Both the position numbers and the translations under genes were made by a program. The notes under the pieces are model-generated. The model ran no database searches. It was not told the DNA's origin and saw only the letters and a program-made list of their open reading frames with translations. Shown here one piece after another: positions 22,713-34,002 of a stretch of 64,000 bases of DNA. How positions within the stretch are numbered: the first letter of the stretch is position 1; every line of letters begins with the position of its first letter. Location: positions 269,429,315-269,493,314 of the forward strand of contig OY282560.1 of the NCBI GenBank assembly GCA_958295665.1. Direction: 5' to 3'. Origin of the DNA: Tipula vernalis. Taxonomy: Eukaryota; Arthropoda; Insecta; Diptera; Tipulidae.

Positions 22713-24332
22713 CTACACCGATGCGTGCTGTGGTAAGGAGGAGATGATGTTCCCCACCATCTCCCTTTCGGGTATCCGGATCGTGAAGTTCCTCTGGCAG
22801 TCCGTAGTCTTTACCATCATATCTGATAGCTGGGCAATATCGTCTGCCAAGTTTAGTTTATCCAGGATGCTATTGTGTCCCGAACTAGTCAGTCTAACCT
22901 GATTTGTTACCTTCAGTTTTATGGCTCTCAAACCTGCCACACTTTTAACATGTATGTGGAGTGGTGAGAGTCCCAGCAATCTTTCAAGGGCAGCAGTAGG
23001 GCAGGTCCTAATTGCCCCCGTTGCGCCCAAACATAATAATCTTTGAATTTTGTCCAAAGCTGAACGAGCATTTATTTGTTCTGTCTTTGGCCACCATATA
23101 AACGCCGCATAAGATATCATTGGTCTTATGATGGTTTGGTAAAGCCAGATTATCATTTGTGGGTTTAGGCCCCATGTTTTACCAATCATACGCTGGCACC
23201 CAAAGTATGCTTTGTTTGCCTTATTTGCGATGTATTTCAAGTGGGGGTTCCATGTTATTTTTTTGTCAAAAATGATCCCTAGATATTTAACCTCAGACGT
23301 TATCTTGAGTATTTCCCCATTCAAAGTTATTGGAGGAAAGGAAATTCTCCTCCGATTTGTAAAGAGAGTACATGTTATTTTATTGGGATTGACGCTAAGT
23401 CCCACTTCAACATACCACTCGTTTACCAATCTTAGAGCATATTGCATACGCTCAGCTATTGTGCTTTCAAATTTGCCCCTGACCATCAGCACCAGATCAT
23501 CAGCATAGGCAACGATTGATATTCGAGAGTTCCTCAAAATAGCGAGCAAGTGGTCCATTACCAAGAGCCACAATAACGGCGACAGTACTCCACCCTGAGG
23601 GCAGCCCTTGGTAGGTGCAATTGAGATGCTTGCTTCGCCAATCGAGGCTTTAATTCTCCTGCTTTTGAGCATGTTTATTATCCACCCGATGGTTTAGGAG
23701 TCGATACCCCTCGCTACTGCTTGTTCCCGAATCACCTCGAAATTGGTAATATCGAAGGCACCCTGGATGTCAATGAAGGAGCATAATAGTGCCTCCTTGT
23801 TGCGAAGTATATCCTCGATCTCCGATGTTAATTCATGCAGGGCTGTCTCCGTAGATTTGCCCACCTGATAAGCATGTTGGCTAGGATTTAGAGGACATCT
23901 TTGGATTTTATTGTGTTTGATATACAGGCCCAATATTTTTTCCATAGTTTTAAGTACAAATGATGTAAGGCTAATAGGTCTGTAAGACCTAATATCCTCG
24001 GGGGATTTATTCCCATTTTTTGGTATGAAAATGACTCTTACCTCCCTCCAGCATCTGGGGATGTATTGCAGACTAAAGCTGGCTCTATATAATTTGATTA
24101 GGTGGGGCTCCTGTACATCCAGGCCTCATTGAATAAAAATAGGATAGATTCCATCCCCTCCTGGAGACTTAACGGGACCAAATGAATTGATAGCCCAGCG
24201 CAACTCTCCTGGGGTTAAGATTTCAATCGCTCGCTTGTAGGCTCCCCTTGGAACTAGATATGGATGCACCAAGCTCATATCAGGGTCCTCCTGACCCGCA
24301 ATGATTGTGCACTCCGGAAAGTGTTCCTTCAC
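22713..24332 (-). pseudogene. LOA/I-group ORF2: reverse transcriptase
   Basis: The longest intact block (22713-23672, about 319 codons) carries KGCPQGGVLSPLLWLLVMDH, IVAYADDLVLMVRG (catalytic Asp pair) and VKYLGIIFDKKITWNPHLKY. Upstream, 23694-23945 supplies NPSQHAYQVGKSTETALHEL and CSFIDIQGAFDITNFEV (first catalytic Asp region), and 24126-24332 gives the RT start (LRWAINSFGPVKSPGGDGIY). Frameshifts or stops separate the three blocks. An in-frame stop replaces a codon at 23694, just before the IDS-type stretch. Confidence 0.88.
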
Positions 24333-24404
24333 CAGACATTCAAGAGTCTCTTCCCTTGATGTGGTTAAGGTCCTGTCCAGCCTTCTTACTGAGCCCAGAG
24401 GGTT

Positions 24405-25206
24405 TTATGATCTAATGCGAGGGCTTTTTGGAGTCGGCAAGCTACCGGAATCTCGTCTATCTTCCCGCAAAATGTTCTCCAGCTCTCTTTTGCTCTTCCT
24501 CAGAGTCTCATTATACTGGGTGAGGGCAGTTCGATACGCTGCCCAGTCATCTGTTATTTTTGCTCTGTTAAAGAGCTTACGCACTGTTTTTCTTTTAGTC
24601 TCTAGGGCGAAAGTCCACCAAGGAACATCCCTAGTTCCTCTAACACGCACCTCAGGAGAACTTGAGTGATAGGCATCAATTATTGCCCTGGTGAGATTAT
24701 CAGCAACGCTATCAAGCTCTGCAACAGAGCCGATAGAGTTCTGTAAGCCCACTACATTGTCTGGTAGTTTATTGGTAAAGACAGCCCAGTCCGTACCTTA
24801 AGGTATTCTTACCGTAGTTTCTGTTATTTGGGTTATAATATCAAATCGTATATACCTATGATCCGACAAAGATGCTTCCCCCGATACATGCCAATTCTGG
24901 ACTGTGCTGGAGGTACCCATATCAGACATAGTAAGGTACCTCCCTTCTAATGGCATTCACAAAGGTCGGCTCGTTCCCTGTATTATTTATAGCGATATTA
25001 TTTGATGAACAGTATTCAAAAAGTTGCTCACCACTTGTATTGGTGTTGGTGTCACCCCAGACTGTGTGGTGTGAATTAGCATCACAACCAATGATGAACT
25101 TCTGGCCATGAACTGTACAGTAATTGATTAATCTCTGTACTTCTTCCGGAGGTAGGTCGTTACCGTCCCCGGGAAAATAGGCTGATGCCATATTAATTGT
25201 GACCAT
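24405..25206 (-). pseudogene. LOA/I-group ORF2: endonuclease and linker
   Basis: The 24922-25206 block contains INMASAYFPGDGNDLPPEEV, FIIGCDANSHHTVWGDTNTN (catalytic GxDxNxHH) and NNTGNEPTFV, all matching the apurinic-type endonuclease of RNase H-bearing elements. The 24405-24752 block is the linker to the RT, with VPWWTFALETKRKTVRKLFN and a long basic helical region. Stops near 24920 and 24790 separate the two. The SDH motif near the end of the endonuclease domain appears only in a different, damaged frame. Confidence 0.8.
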
Positions 25207-25540
25207 GCCTCCTCTGGATAGAGGTGTCTCTAATGAGACTGCAGTTATGTCCCTGGAAATAAATTGGTTAATTGAGAAGATATTGTACGACGAACGAGAG
25301 AGAATCGCTGTCCTCGTCCTTTATACTTCTGTGTTGTAAATTAGCTTACCTGTCTTACTTGGCAAACCTTTAATTCTTTTCTATTGTTGGTCCACGGCTC
25401 TTGGATAAGCGCCCAGTATTGTTGTCCCAGTTGTTTGTGTTGAAGAGGCGACTCAGCATAGATGTGGCGGCCTTGGATCTATGTAGGTTGATTTGTACGC
25501 ACCTTACAGACGCGTGCATACCCTTTTTTTAATTTTTTTT

Positions 25541-26531
25541 TTATGTTTTCGGGCCCTCCAATGAGCCGCCCTGTGTGCTACTACTACTAGCACGGTTTGG
25601 TGGCTTGGTGGAACTCTGTGAGTTCAACCCATGTTTTTTGCCACGCTTGTTCCTCTTTCCAGGTCTGCGTTCTCCACCTGCAGTGCCTGAGGTTCCTGGC
25701 TTGTTTGGGTCATTTTTGCCCCCGGGATCTTTCTGGCTGGAGTAACCACTCGCTCTTTCCACGGAGATTTAGCCCTGCTTTACCTGCTGTTGGTACCTGT
25801 GTCCTCTCAGCCCTGTTACTCCTCTCTCCATCTTTTTTGGGGCGAAAGTACACGGCTCCAAACAGCCAGTTAACCTTATATTTGGAGGCCTTTAAAATCT
25901 CCGCCGTCTTATGCGACACCGACAAGGTGAGTTGGAGGAAATCATTCTCTCTGTCTTTCCTTGCAAGAATATTCCACTCCGCGTTCCTGAGATCCTTATT
26001 CTGGGCTCCCAAGCGGCGAAGTATCTTCTCGTTTGCCTCGTTTTTGTAGCGAGGAAGATATACAAATAATATTTTAGGGCGTGGTAAATCGTCCTCCCCA
26101 ACTGCTCTCAGGTTTGCGTTTTTCCCATGGCTTTAGGGTCGGCACAGTGGCAGTAAGCCACTCCGCCGTGTCCTTGTCAGCACAGTTGACGGTCAACCAT
26201 CCATTCCTTGTGCGGCATCCTAAAAATGTCGGGCTAATGCCGTCCATTGATAGTTTCGCCACTGCATCCATGATGCTATCTTGTACCGCCAGGATCTGGC
26301 TGATACCTAGTTTGACTTCCGGGAAGCCTTGGTCGGTTATTTCGGACCTGTCGTATCTCTTGAGCTACCCTTTCCTTCGGTTGGCAAAGGTTGCTCTTTC
26401 TTCTCCCTTTTTGCTGGGGTGCTCTTTGGGGTCGTATCGTCTGACCGGCTCCGTTTAGCGATACTGACCGTTCGGTCTTTAATTTTAATTTGGCACTGTG
26501 CCAAAGCTACCTCGTGAGGAATGGCTGCCAA
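25541..26531 (-). pseudogene. LOA/I-group ORF1 with DUF4780-like domain
   Basis: Three frame-shifted blocks together make a Gag-like protein. The first is a charged N-terminal region with AKRSRSDDTTPKSTPAKREK. The second (26074-26271) has GISPTFLGCRTRNGWLTVNC and DTAEWLTATVPTLKPWE. The third (25710-26012) has NAEWNILARKDRENDFLQLT and YKVNWLFGAVYFRPKK. This combination resembles DUF4780, an RNA-binding domain found in ORF1 of insect LOA-type elements. A basic Gly/Ser/Lys-rich tail follows (25541-25762). No starting ATG is visible. Confidence 0.7.
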
Positions 26532-26559
26532 CTTAAGATGGGCAAGGCGCTTAACTACT

Positions 26560-27304
26560 TTTCGTATATGAACTCAACTCAAAACAACTCAGGCTATCTT
26601 CCAGCTCAATCCTCAACAGAACCGCAAATTCCTTCTTAAATGAACCCCAAACTCACTCCCAACTCCACTCCCAAATCAACATGACTTTAAACTCTACATG
26701 CTTATAAGAATTCAACTTATGCTAACTCTAATTCGGTCATCAATTGAACACACAAATAAATCCCTAGATTAACTGCTCACTAAATGGAACCCATAACTCA
26801 ACCGCAAACTCATCGCTTACCTCAATTCTTAAACCACCATAAATAAAGATTTGCTCACTTACTCTAAACCCTATTCCAACGCCAACTTAAATGCAACTTA
26901 AAGCATTAAAATCAGAGCCTACTAAGATAATATTTCAAATAATATTATTTTTGATATGGAAAAATTATTATTTATTGTATTTTCATGGTTCTATGCTTAA
27001 TCAATTTAATCCACTTTTACTAAATCAACTTAAAAGTAGTGAATTCAATCATGAGTAATATTTTGTTCTACCCGTGAAGGAACAAAATCACGATAGACAT
27101 ATTACGTAAATTACGAAATACAATATTACATTATTCAACTAAGGGAAAATTAGTATTAAAAGGTTTTATTGTATTGGTATAGTATCAACCTGTGAATAAT
27201 GAATTAATTCCGTGAATATTAAATCAACTAGAGAGTAATAAATTTATCGTCAGTTTTGTGTTGTTTTCTCAATCACCCAAAAACAAGGGCTTACTTAATA
27301 AACT
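26560..27304. other. noncoding DNA with strong strand asymmetry
   Basis: From about 26571 to 26900 the plus strand is G-poor and rich in A and C, with recurring AACTCAA, CTCAACT and ACTCCCAACTC words but no fixed period. It looks like a decayed simple repeat or the leader of the neighbouring element. From 26900 to 27304 it is ordinary AT-rich sequence. Confidence 0.45.
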
Positions 27305-27310
27305 TATTAA

Positions 27311-28163
27311 TAATCGAGGCAATGAACTACTAAAAAGGCCAAAAGTTCGGAATTTTTTAGTACAGGACGGATCGGAATACGGTTTTTTGCATTCTCTTCC
27401 AAAAATTTTTTGTAAAAAATGTGGCTACTTTGTACCTTATACAAACCGGAAATTGTATTGCTGCAGCCAAAAATGCATTCAAAAAATGCATTTTTTGAGA
27501 CGCCTTTTAGAAGGTTTAATAACTTTGTAAATAAGAGTCAGAACTGGCCCAAATCGGGTACCGGAGGTTTTTGAGGTCTCTGATCACGATAATGATGTTC
27601 AAATTGACCCACAGCCGACCTGGAGCTCAGGAACGCCGATGAACGTCATATCCGTGGGACTCTCACAAAATTCACGCGGTGAAGGAGAGAAACTCGGCGC
27701 CCGGGGTTTTTTTAGGTCGCTGAATTCAAATATGGCATCGGCGAACACCCCACGGACACCTGGTGCGCCGGAACCTGTACGCGGACGTCATCTCCAAAAA
27801 TTTTCCTGACAAGAGTGCCAAAAACAACCCGAAAATCATTGTGGGGGCGTTTTGTGAAGCGCTGAATCCGAATTTCATGTCGAAAACGACCCCCCGAACA
27901 CCTGGTGCACCGGAACCTGGCCCTGAACGTCATCTCCGTGGGTTTTCCTGACCCAATCGAAAAATACGAACCGAAAATCGTTATGGGGTTTTTTTTTGGG
28001 CCGCTTAATCCAAATTTCACGTCGAAAACTACCCTCCCAACACCTGGTGCACCGGAACTTTTATCTTGACATCGATGTCATTCCCATGAATGTCAACCAA
28101 ACTTGATGTCTTAGAGACCGACGTCAATACTGCAATAGGTTATTGAAGTTTGAAGGAGGCTTA
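27311..28163 (+). repeat. left long inverted repeat, with 142-bp subunits
   Basis: The arm matches 30319-31088 in reverse complement. Its inner half is built of subunits: CACCTGGTGC recurs at 27757, 27899 and 28041, an exact 142-bp spacing. Other subunit words repeat in step (GACGTCATCTCC, CCGAAAATC, TTCATGTCGAAAACGACC). The unit around GATGTCTTAGAGACCGACGT at the inner edge is repeated once more just inside the arm at about 28188-28222. Confidence 0.88.
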
Positions 28164-28398
28164 GGAATCATTAATGTTAACCAAACCTGATGTCTTAGAG
28201 ACCGACGTCAATACTGCAATGGCTGTGTGGAATTGTTGATCCTAGTTAAATGTGAGGAGGAAAGAAATAGAATGAATAGAAAGTCAATATTTATGTAATC
28301 GGCGTTTAAAAAATTTTTATTGAGCTTAAATCAAATACAATCCAACTGTAACTTTACCTTACCTCATTAATTAATAACTTCAATTTTTAAATACGTAA

Positions 28399-30376
28399 CT
28401 AAATATCAAATTCTCCATGAAGTGACACGTCGCTAGTCTGTTCATTTTCTTCGTCATCAACTGACGTATTCATAAGTAGATCATCTTCCTCAGGTAAGGC
28501 CTCTGTCTCTGCTGTATTAACGTTTTCAATTGAATATCTGTCAGTATTGTTGCAAGTTGAGCCTTCACACATTTTTCAGGCAAGATTGCAAGGGAGGCCG
28601 TGCTTCCTGCAACTACAGGACATCAGATTACAATCTCCTGCGCATCCACAGAATATTAGTTCCATAATATTCTTGGGCGCAGGTTTTTGTGTCATTTTTA
28701 CAGGGACCAGTGTGTCGCCATCCTTTCTCCACCCTCATTCTGTTGGGTCCATGGTCAGCTGGTCTCCGTTCAGCCAATCTTGCACTTGAAAATAGACCCT
28801 CTTTAGATATTGTTGAATGGCGTCTAGTGTGGGGAGAATTTTCCCTAAATTAACTCTCCCCTTTACAGCGGTTTTTGTATAGATTTGGAACCTGTACTTC
28901 TGTAGTAACTGGTCCCATTTTAGCCTTGTACTCATCAGGAACATTTGGCTTCCTGAATGACAGTTGAGCACCGTACATTGTCAGGATTAGCTGCGTCCCA
29001 TTCTCAAAAATTTCTTCGCTTGACAAACCAGATTCCTTGAACTTCGCAGCTTCAAGGTCTGTGAATTTCTGGACAAATTTTGTTTTTCTCTGGTAGTACG
29101 TTGCTGAAACGGTATCGCACCCCGTTATTGCATGGAACAACAAAATATTATTCGCAACTACTGGCTTATGAGACAAGCTAAGTGAAGAGTATACTTCATC
29201 GGGTTTATTGAGCCTTGGAGGTTTCTGTAGAAATATTTCATTATCTGCCGGGCAGAGTGCGGTCAATATTACGGCAACGTCTATATCTTCGGCGACAATG
29301 ACTAACTTTTTTGTAACGTCCCTGGATTCTTTCAGTGCTGTCGTTACAATCGTACGATCAGCGTCCGCTGCACATTGGTCTGAAACTATCCCGACTGTGG
29401 TCAGTTTGGCCCGGATCATTTCAATAATCTTATTTTTATTTTGTAAAAATTTATCCTGTTGTATTTGTAACGCCATATTTTCGCTTAAACGGACGTCTGC
29501 TGAACTTCCCCGATTAGCGCGACGCGACGGTTTCTTTCAGATTCCTTGGTACTGAGGGTTTGGTAACCATCAAAAATAACTATCGCGCATCGGCCGTAAT
29601 GGTTCAAAATATACTTTATGTAACTTTCCATAATCGCCGAGAATGTTCGTTCGATTGTCCATCTGACTTTGTGAATCAGTAATCCTCCATCCAGAACAAA
29701 AAATGTCCTTTCAGGATCACGAATATTCGTGGAAGTTTTTCTGAACAATGAATACAAATCGGACTTTGTATTCTTCAGCATTCCAAAAGTATTGAAGTAT
29801 GACTGAGGGAATGGAGACAACTCCCACTTGAGGTAGTCTATCATTTCTTCATGACTTTTTTTTAATGCCAATATTCTGTGAAAGAGGACTTCGGGGTTAA
29901 TTTCTATCACTTTATTGCCGACTTTAATTTTAGAGTTGCAAGAGGCGATAGTTTTAACGATTTTTGATCGTGATAATTTAAGATCATTGAAATTTGATCC
30001 CGAAATATCTTGCATAACCCTGACACCTTCTTCAAAAGCATTGTGGCAATTGCTTTCGGGACTCCCACTCATTCCATTAGCTATATTTATGAGGCATTCT
30101 ATGGATTCAGGGAATGGATCGTATTGCTCAAAGAATTTCTCAATCAGTTTCAAAGATTTCAAATTTGCCTTGATCCTGGAATCTGTTGAATCCTTATGTT
30201 GGTAATTTTTAGCAAATGCACATTTCGTGAACTCCTCCACGCCCTCGATAAGATCTTTGGTGAACAAGAAAGTGTTGATCCATTGGTGTGCTACACTTTC
30301 AGTTACACCTCTACGAAATAAGCCTCCTTCAAACTTCGATAACCTATTGCAGTATTGACGTCGGTCTCTAAGACAT
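28399..30376 (-). pseudogene. PIN-nuclease-like, CXC-tailed protein of the foldback element
   Basis: The minus strand encodes about 650 residues in a few frames. The N-terminal half includes CNRLSKFEGGLFRRGVTESV (inside the TIR), FVLDGGLLIHKVRW and AIVIFDGYQTLSTKESER. After a 5-bp microduplication near 29520 comes CAADADRTIVTTAL, then LVIVAEDIDVAVILTALC and HAITGCDTVSATYYQRKTKF. The regularly placed acidic residues (LDGG, FDGY, DADxxIV, EDIDVAV) look like a PIN/FEN-type nuclease fold. A Cys-rich tail follows (LIFCGCAGDCNLMSCSCRKH). A frameshift lies near 28870, and UGA codons interrupt at 28735 and about 28576. The same unnamed family is widespread in invertebrates. Its function is unknown to me. 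Nuclease activity is inferred. Confidence 0.65.
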
Positions 30377-31088
30377 CAAGTTTGGTTGAAATTCATGGGA
30401 ATGACATCGATGTCAAGTTACAAGTTCCGGTGCACTAGGTGTTGGGAGGGTAGTTTTCGACGTGAAATTTGGATTAAGCGGCCTAAAAAAACCCCCATAA
30501 CGATTTTCGGTTCGTCTTTTTCGATTGTGTCAGGAAAAGCCACGGACATGACGTTCAGGGCCAGGTTCCGGTGCACCAGGTGTTCGGGGGTCGTTTTCGA
30601 CATGAAATTCGGATTCAGCGCCCCACAAAACGCCCCCACAATGATTTTCGGGTTGTTTTTGGCACTCTTGTCAGGAAAATTCTCGGAGATGACGTCCGCG
30701 TACAGGTTCCGGCGCACCAGGTGTCCGTGGGGTGTTCGCCGATGCCATATTTGAATTCAGCGACCTAACAAACCTCCGGGCGGCGAGTTTCTCTCCTTCC
30801 CCGCGTGATATTTGGGAGAGTCCCACGGAGATAACCTTCATCGGCGTTCCTGAGCTCTAGGTCGGCTATGGGTCAATTTAACATCATAATCGTGATCAGC
30901 GTTCTCAAAAACCCCCGGGTACCCGATTTGGGCCAGTTCTGCAGCAATGCAATTTCCGGTTTGTATAAGGTACAAAGTAGCCACATTTTTTACAAACATT
31001 TTTTGGAAGATAATGCAAAAAAACGCATTCCGATCCGTCCTGTACTAAAAAATTTCCGAACTTTTTTAGTTCATTGCCTCGACTATAA
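30319..31088 (-). repeat. right long inverted repeat, with 141-bp subunits
   Basis: This is the reverse complement of the left arm, with the CACCAGGTG-type word at 30433 (variant), 30574 and 30715, a 141-bp spacing. Divergence between the arms is modest: scattered substitutions and one deletion of about 80 bp. Both arms were therefore probably homogenised or inserted not too long ago. The first codons of the PIN-like protein lie within it. Confidence 0.88.
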
Positions 31089-31090
31089 CT

Positions 31091-33526
31091 AAACATGAGT
31101 AAAACAATTTTGGTTTTTTGTTGTTAGAGAAACTACACTGATTGTTCAAGCGGTCCTGACTGTATTATAATTATGCCGTTATAATTGACGGAATCGTTAT
31201 CATTATGCCGTTATAATTGATGGGTTATAAATAACAAAACCGGATTTCGACATCAGTTGATTTCGATTAAAATTAATTTGACTTTTAAGCCGACACTAAA
31301 TTTAATTAAACAAAAAGCAAAATTTGAAATAAAGCAAAACCGTGTAAAAAAAGAAGTTTGTGCTGATAGTAAAGGTGCTGATTTTTTTTCACCAAAGGCT
31401 TAGTGAAATTAGTTATACTTAGGAATACACAAATGTTATGATATTATGATCCTCTACATTTTTTAACCGAAAAACCTCAGCTATAGGCTTAATGAAAATA
31501 ATCAACACCTCAACGATAACGTTTCTGAGATAAAAAATGGCGAACCTCATTTTTGCTTCAATATTTCGATTTTGACCTCAATAATTATATTTGTATCGGC
31601 CAAATTTAGTAACGGCTAGACGGACAACAAGCTTCGACATTATCCCATTTGTTAAGTTTCTTAAATGACATAACGGTAACGTCGATAATATCCCACAAAT
31701 GACTAATAAATTATTTCGAATAATTTTTTTAAGGTGACAAACACATGTTATCGGAACAAAAAATAAATTTCTATAAATTCAACAAATTTTCATAACATGT
31801 TTTTTAATTCCGATAATACCTACATTATATTCGTAACGTATCTATATACATACAAAACTAAATTACAATTTAATCAATTACCGTTTCTATCATTTATTTA
31901 TTAATTTATTATCAATCAACATTTTTTTTTTGTTTTTGTTTTAAATTTATTTTTATTACTACATATCCATAAATTGTGTATGACGAACACATGTCGTTTT
32001 AGAATAAACGACATGCTATAAATCTACCTACATACGTATTTAGCCAGTTTTGCGCATACCAAAGAATGACGTTGACAAAAAAATTTGTGTTTTGTTGTTG
32101 TGTTCTCGAAAATAAACCAGATATTTCAAATATTCAGATAGAAATTCCCCAGAAATTAGTATTTATTTTAGTTATTATAATCGATGAATTTGCAAGGTTT
32201 CCGCAAAATTCTTCTGAAAAACAAATGTCAGGTAGTCAATTTTGTCATTATTATGGTGGTGTTTCTAAAAAACAACTTAAATTTATAGTTTCGAAACTTT
32301 TTTGTGGTTTTAAACTAATAAAATATCGTTACGGAGTATCAAATGATGCCGAAAAGGGCAAAACGTTTTTTTGTTTTACGTACGTATCTACGAGAACGAG
32401 TATTCGTGCACTGTTGGCAAATTGACAAATTTTTTAGTGACTTAAAATTATCTTTAGAAATTCTATAAAAAGGCGGTTCCATGACTTAGACCTTCAAAAA
32501 TTAAAAAATTTTGCTAAAAATAGATGACATACAGATTACCACATTAATACAATAGATTTCCGTCTCCCATATTACACAACTGAACGCAGTTGAATTAGTT
32601 TTTAGAATATACATACCACCTAATAAATATTGTGTTTGGTTAATTTTTATTTTACAGCTGCTTGAATAAATTTTGCAATTTTTTATGTATAAATTATAAA
32701 ACTGCTTGTTTAAAATGTATGAAAATATTGTATATTTTGTACACACTCTCGTACGTACTATTTACCACCTGTTCTTAATATGTTTTCTTACACATACATA
32801 TGTATGTATACCTACCCTCATGAAATTTCCTTCCAATATGCAAAATAAATCATTCGAAAATCGAAACAAAACAATAAACTGTCATTAATTTTACCTGTAA
32901 TTGTACAAGTATATTTTACACCTCTGTATATTTAGTTCCCCAAAACTATTATCGTTTCCCAAATAACAAAAAAAAAAAAACGTATTCATTAAATCGAACC
33001 GATCTATTCATAGATGTTTTCTGTCTACCGTCTGCCATACATTATTCTATACTTGATTGACCAGACAGGTATTATTGATTTATCCACGTTCTAAAATATA
33101 ATAATGTAATGTATAATAAAAGGTTCTGCTACCTGTGCCAGTATTCGTGAAATTTATACAGAAACTTTCTTTATATTCACACAATTACGAATTTTTATAT
33201 GGAATCTCTTTCAAATCAAGATCAAGAACATCTGTTATAGGTACGTACACGTATAGAGTAAAGAAATCATGTAATTTAAAAAAAAAAAATGATTTCCAAT
33301 TAAGTTTTTTGAATCGTACTTTTACATACTCGTATCTCTATATAGACCTAGGTGTTAATCTGATTATTTAAAACAAACAAAAAACAGAAAAAAGTTTTTT
33401 AGGATTTATATTTTCTATGAAATGTTCCTGACCATACGGTATTTAGGATCATAATTGGTCATTCAAGTATAAAAAATAATCATTATGAATCGTCAAGGTA
33501 ATAAAGGTGACATGATTTACAGGAAT
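31091..33526. other. AT-rich noncoding DNA
   Basis: No supported gene. A short direct repeat (ATTATGCCGTTATAATTGA) occurs at about 31171 and 31203. A 119-codon open frame at 32066-32425 (plus) starts with ATG but has no motif I recognise and sits in neutral AT-rich sequence. I regard it as chance. Confidence 0.5.
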
Positions 33527-34002
33527 AGGGCCGAATGAGGTCCAAAAGGTCAAAGGGCCGAATATCGAAAAGCAGAATCTCGAAAGGCCGAATGTGTCGA
33601 AAGGCCGAATTGGTCGAAAGGCTGAATGTCGAAAGGCCGAATGTCGAAAGGCCGAATGTCGAAAGGCCGTTTGTTTATATTTTTAAATTTTAAATAAATT
33701 ATTAAATTTGTATTTTAAATTTATATTTTTATGAAAACAAAAATTTATACTTTTATCAAAATTTGTGTATAAAAATGTTTAATAGTAAATCGCCTTTAAT
33801 ATTAAAACATTCTTACATTTTTTTTGTCACATACATAATTAAAAATGAATTAATTATAATAAAAACAGAAAACTAAACAATGGTTAATGGTATAATTTCA
33901 ATGGTTTTAAATATGGATTTCAATCAATTATGCAAAGGAAAAATTAATGAAAATTCGGCCATTCGACCCTTTCGACCCATTCGGCCTTTAGACGGAAATT
34001 TA
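33527..34002. mobile_element. small foldback element with minisatellite arms
   Basis: The left arm (33527-33670) is a run of units close to GTCGAAAGGCCGAAT, 14-16 bp each, with the last three nearly identical. The right end (33953-34000) contains the reverse complement of the same motif (TTCGGCC, TTTCGACCCATTCGGCC). About 280 bp of AT-rich DNA separates them. Terminal inverted repeats made of a short tandem repeat are the hallmark of foldback elements. No coding sequence is present. The right arm is shorter than the left. Confidence 0.65.

Larger units (their letters stand above)
21785..26531 (-). mobile_element. LOA/I-group non-LTR retrotransposon with RNase H, decayed
   Basis: On the minus strand the order is ORF1 with a DUF4780-like domain, then endonuclease, linker, reverse transcriptase, RNase H and C-terminal Cys/His region, followed by a short 3' UTR and an A-rich tail (about 21785-21808). 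The RNase H downstream of RT and the AYADDLVLM active site fit the LOA and I groups rather than Jockey or R1. No ATG is visible at the 5' end of ORF1, so the copy is 5' truncated. Frameshifts and stops occur in every domain. A relative's 3' end lies at 62080-62815. Confidence 0.8.
27305..31090. mobile_element. foldback-like element with long TIRs carrying a PIN-like gene
   Basis: Sequence 27311-28163 is repeated in inverted orientation at 30319-31088, enclosing a unique interior of about 2.15 kb. The outer matching ends contain ATCGAGGCAATGAACT-like sequence on the left and its complement on the right. The left arm has an extra segment of about 80 bp (27464-27545) absent from the right arm. 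The interior encodes one minus-strand protein and no recognisable DDE transposase. The overall plan resembles Foldback-type elements, but the cargo protein is not the known NOF product as far as I can judge. No target duplication could be fixed. Confidence 0.75.

Noticed and set aside
25597..26517. Plus-strand frames of up to 150 codons over the LOA/I-group ORF1
   Set aside because: They are shadows of the minus-strand ORF1, whose DUF4780-like domain explains the openness.
29208..30205. Plus-strand frames of about 100 codons inside the foldback element
   Set aside because: The minus strand carries the conserved PIN-like protein. The plus-strand frames lack motifs.
32066..32425. 119-codon plus-strand frame beginning with ATG
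   Set aside because: No recognisable domain, signal peptide or neighbouring exon signals. Length and composition are compatible with chance in AT-rich DNA.
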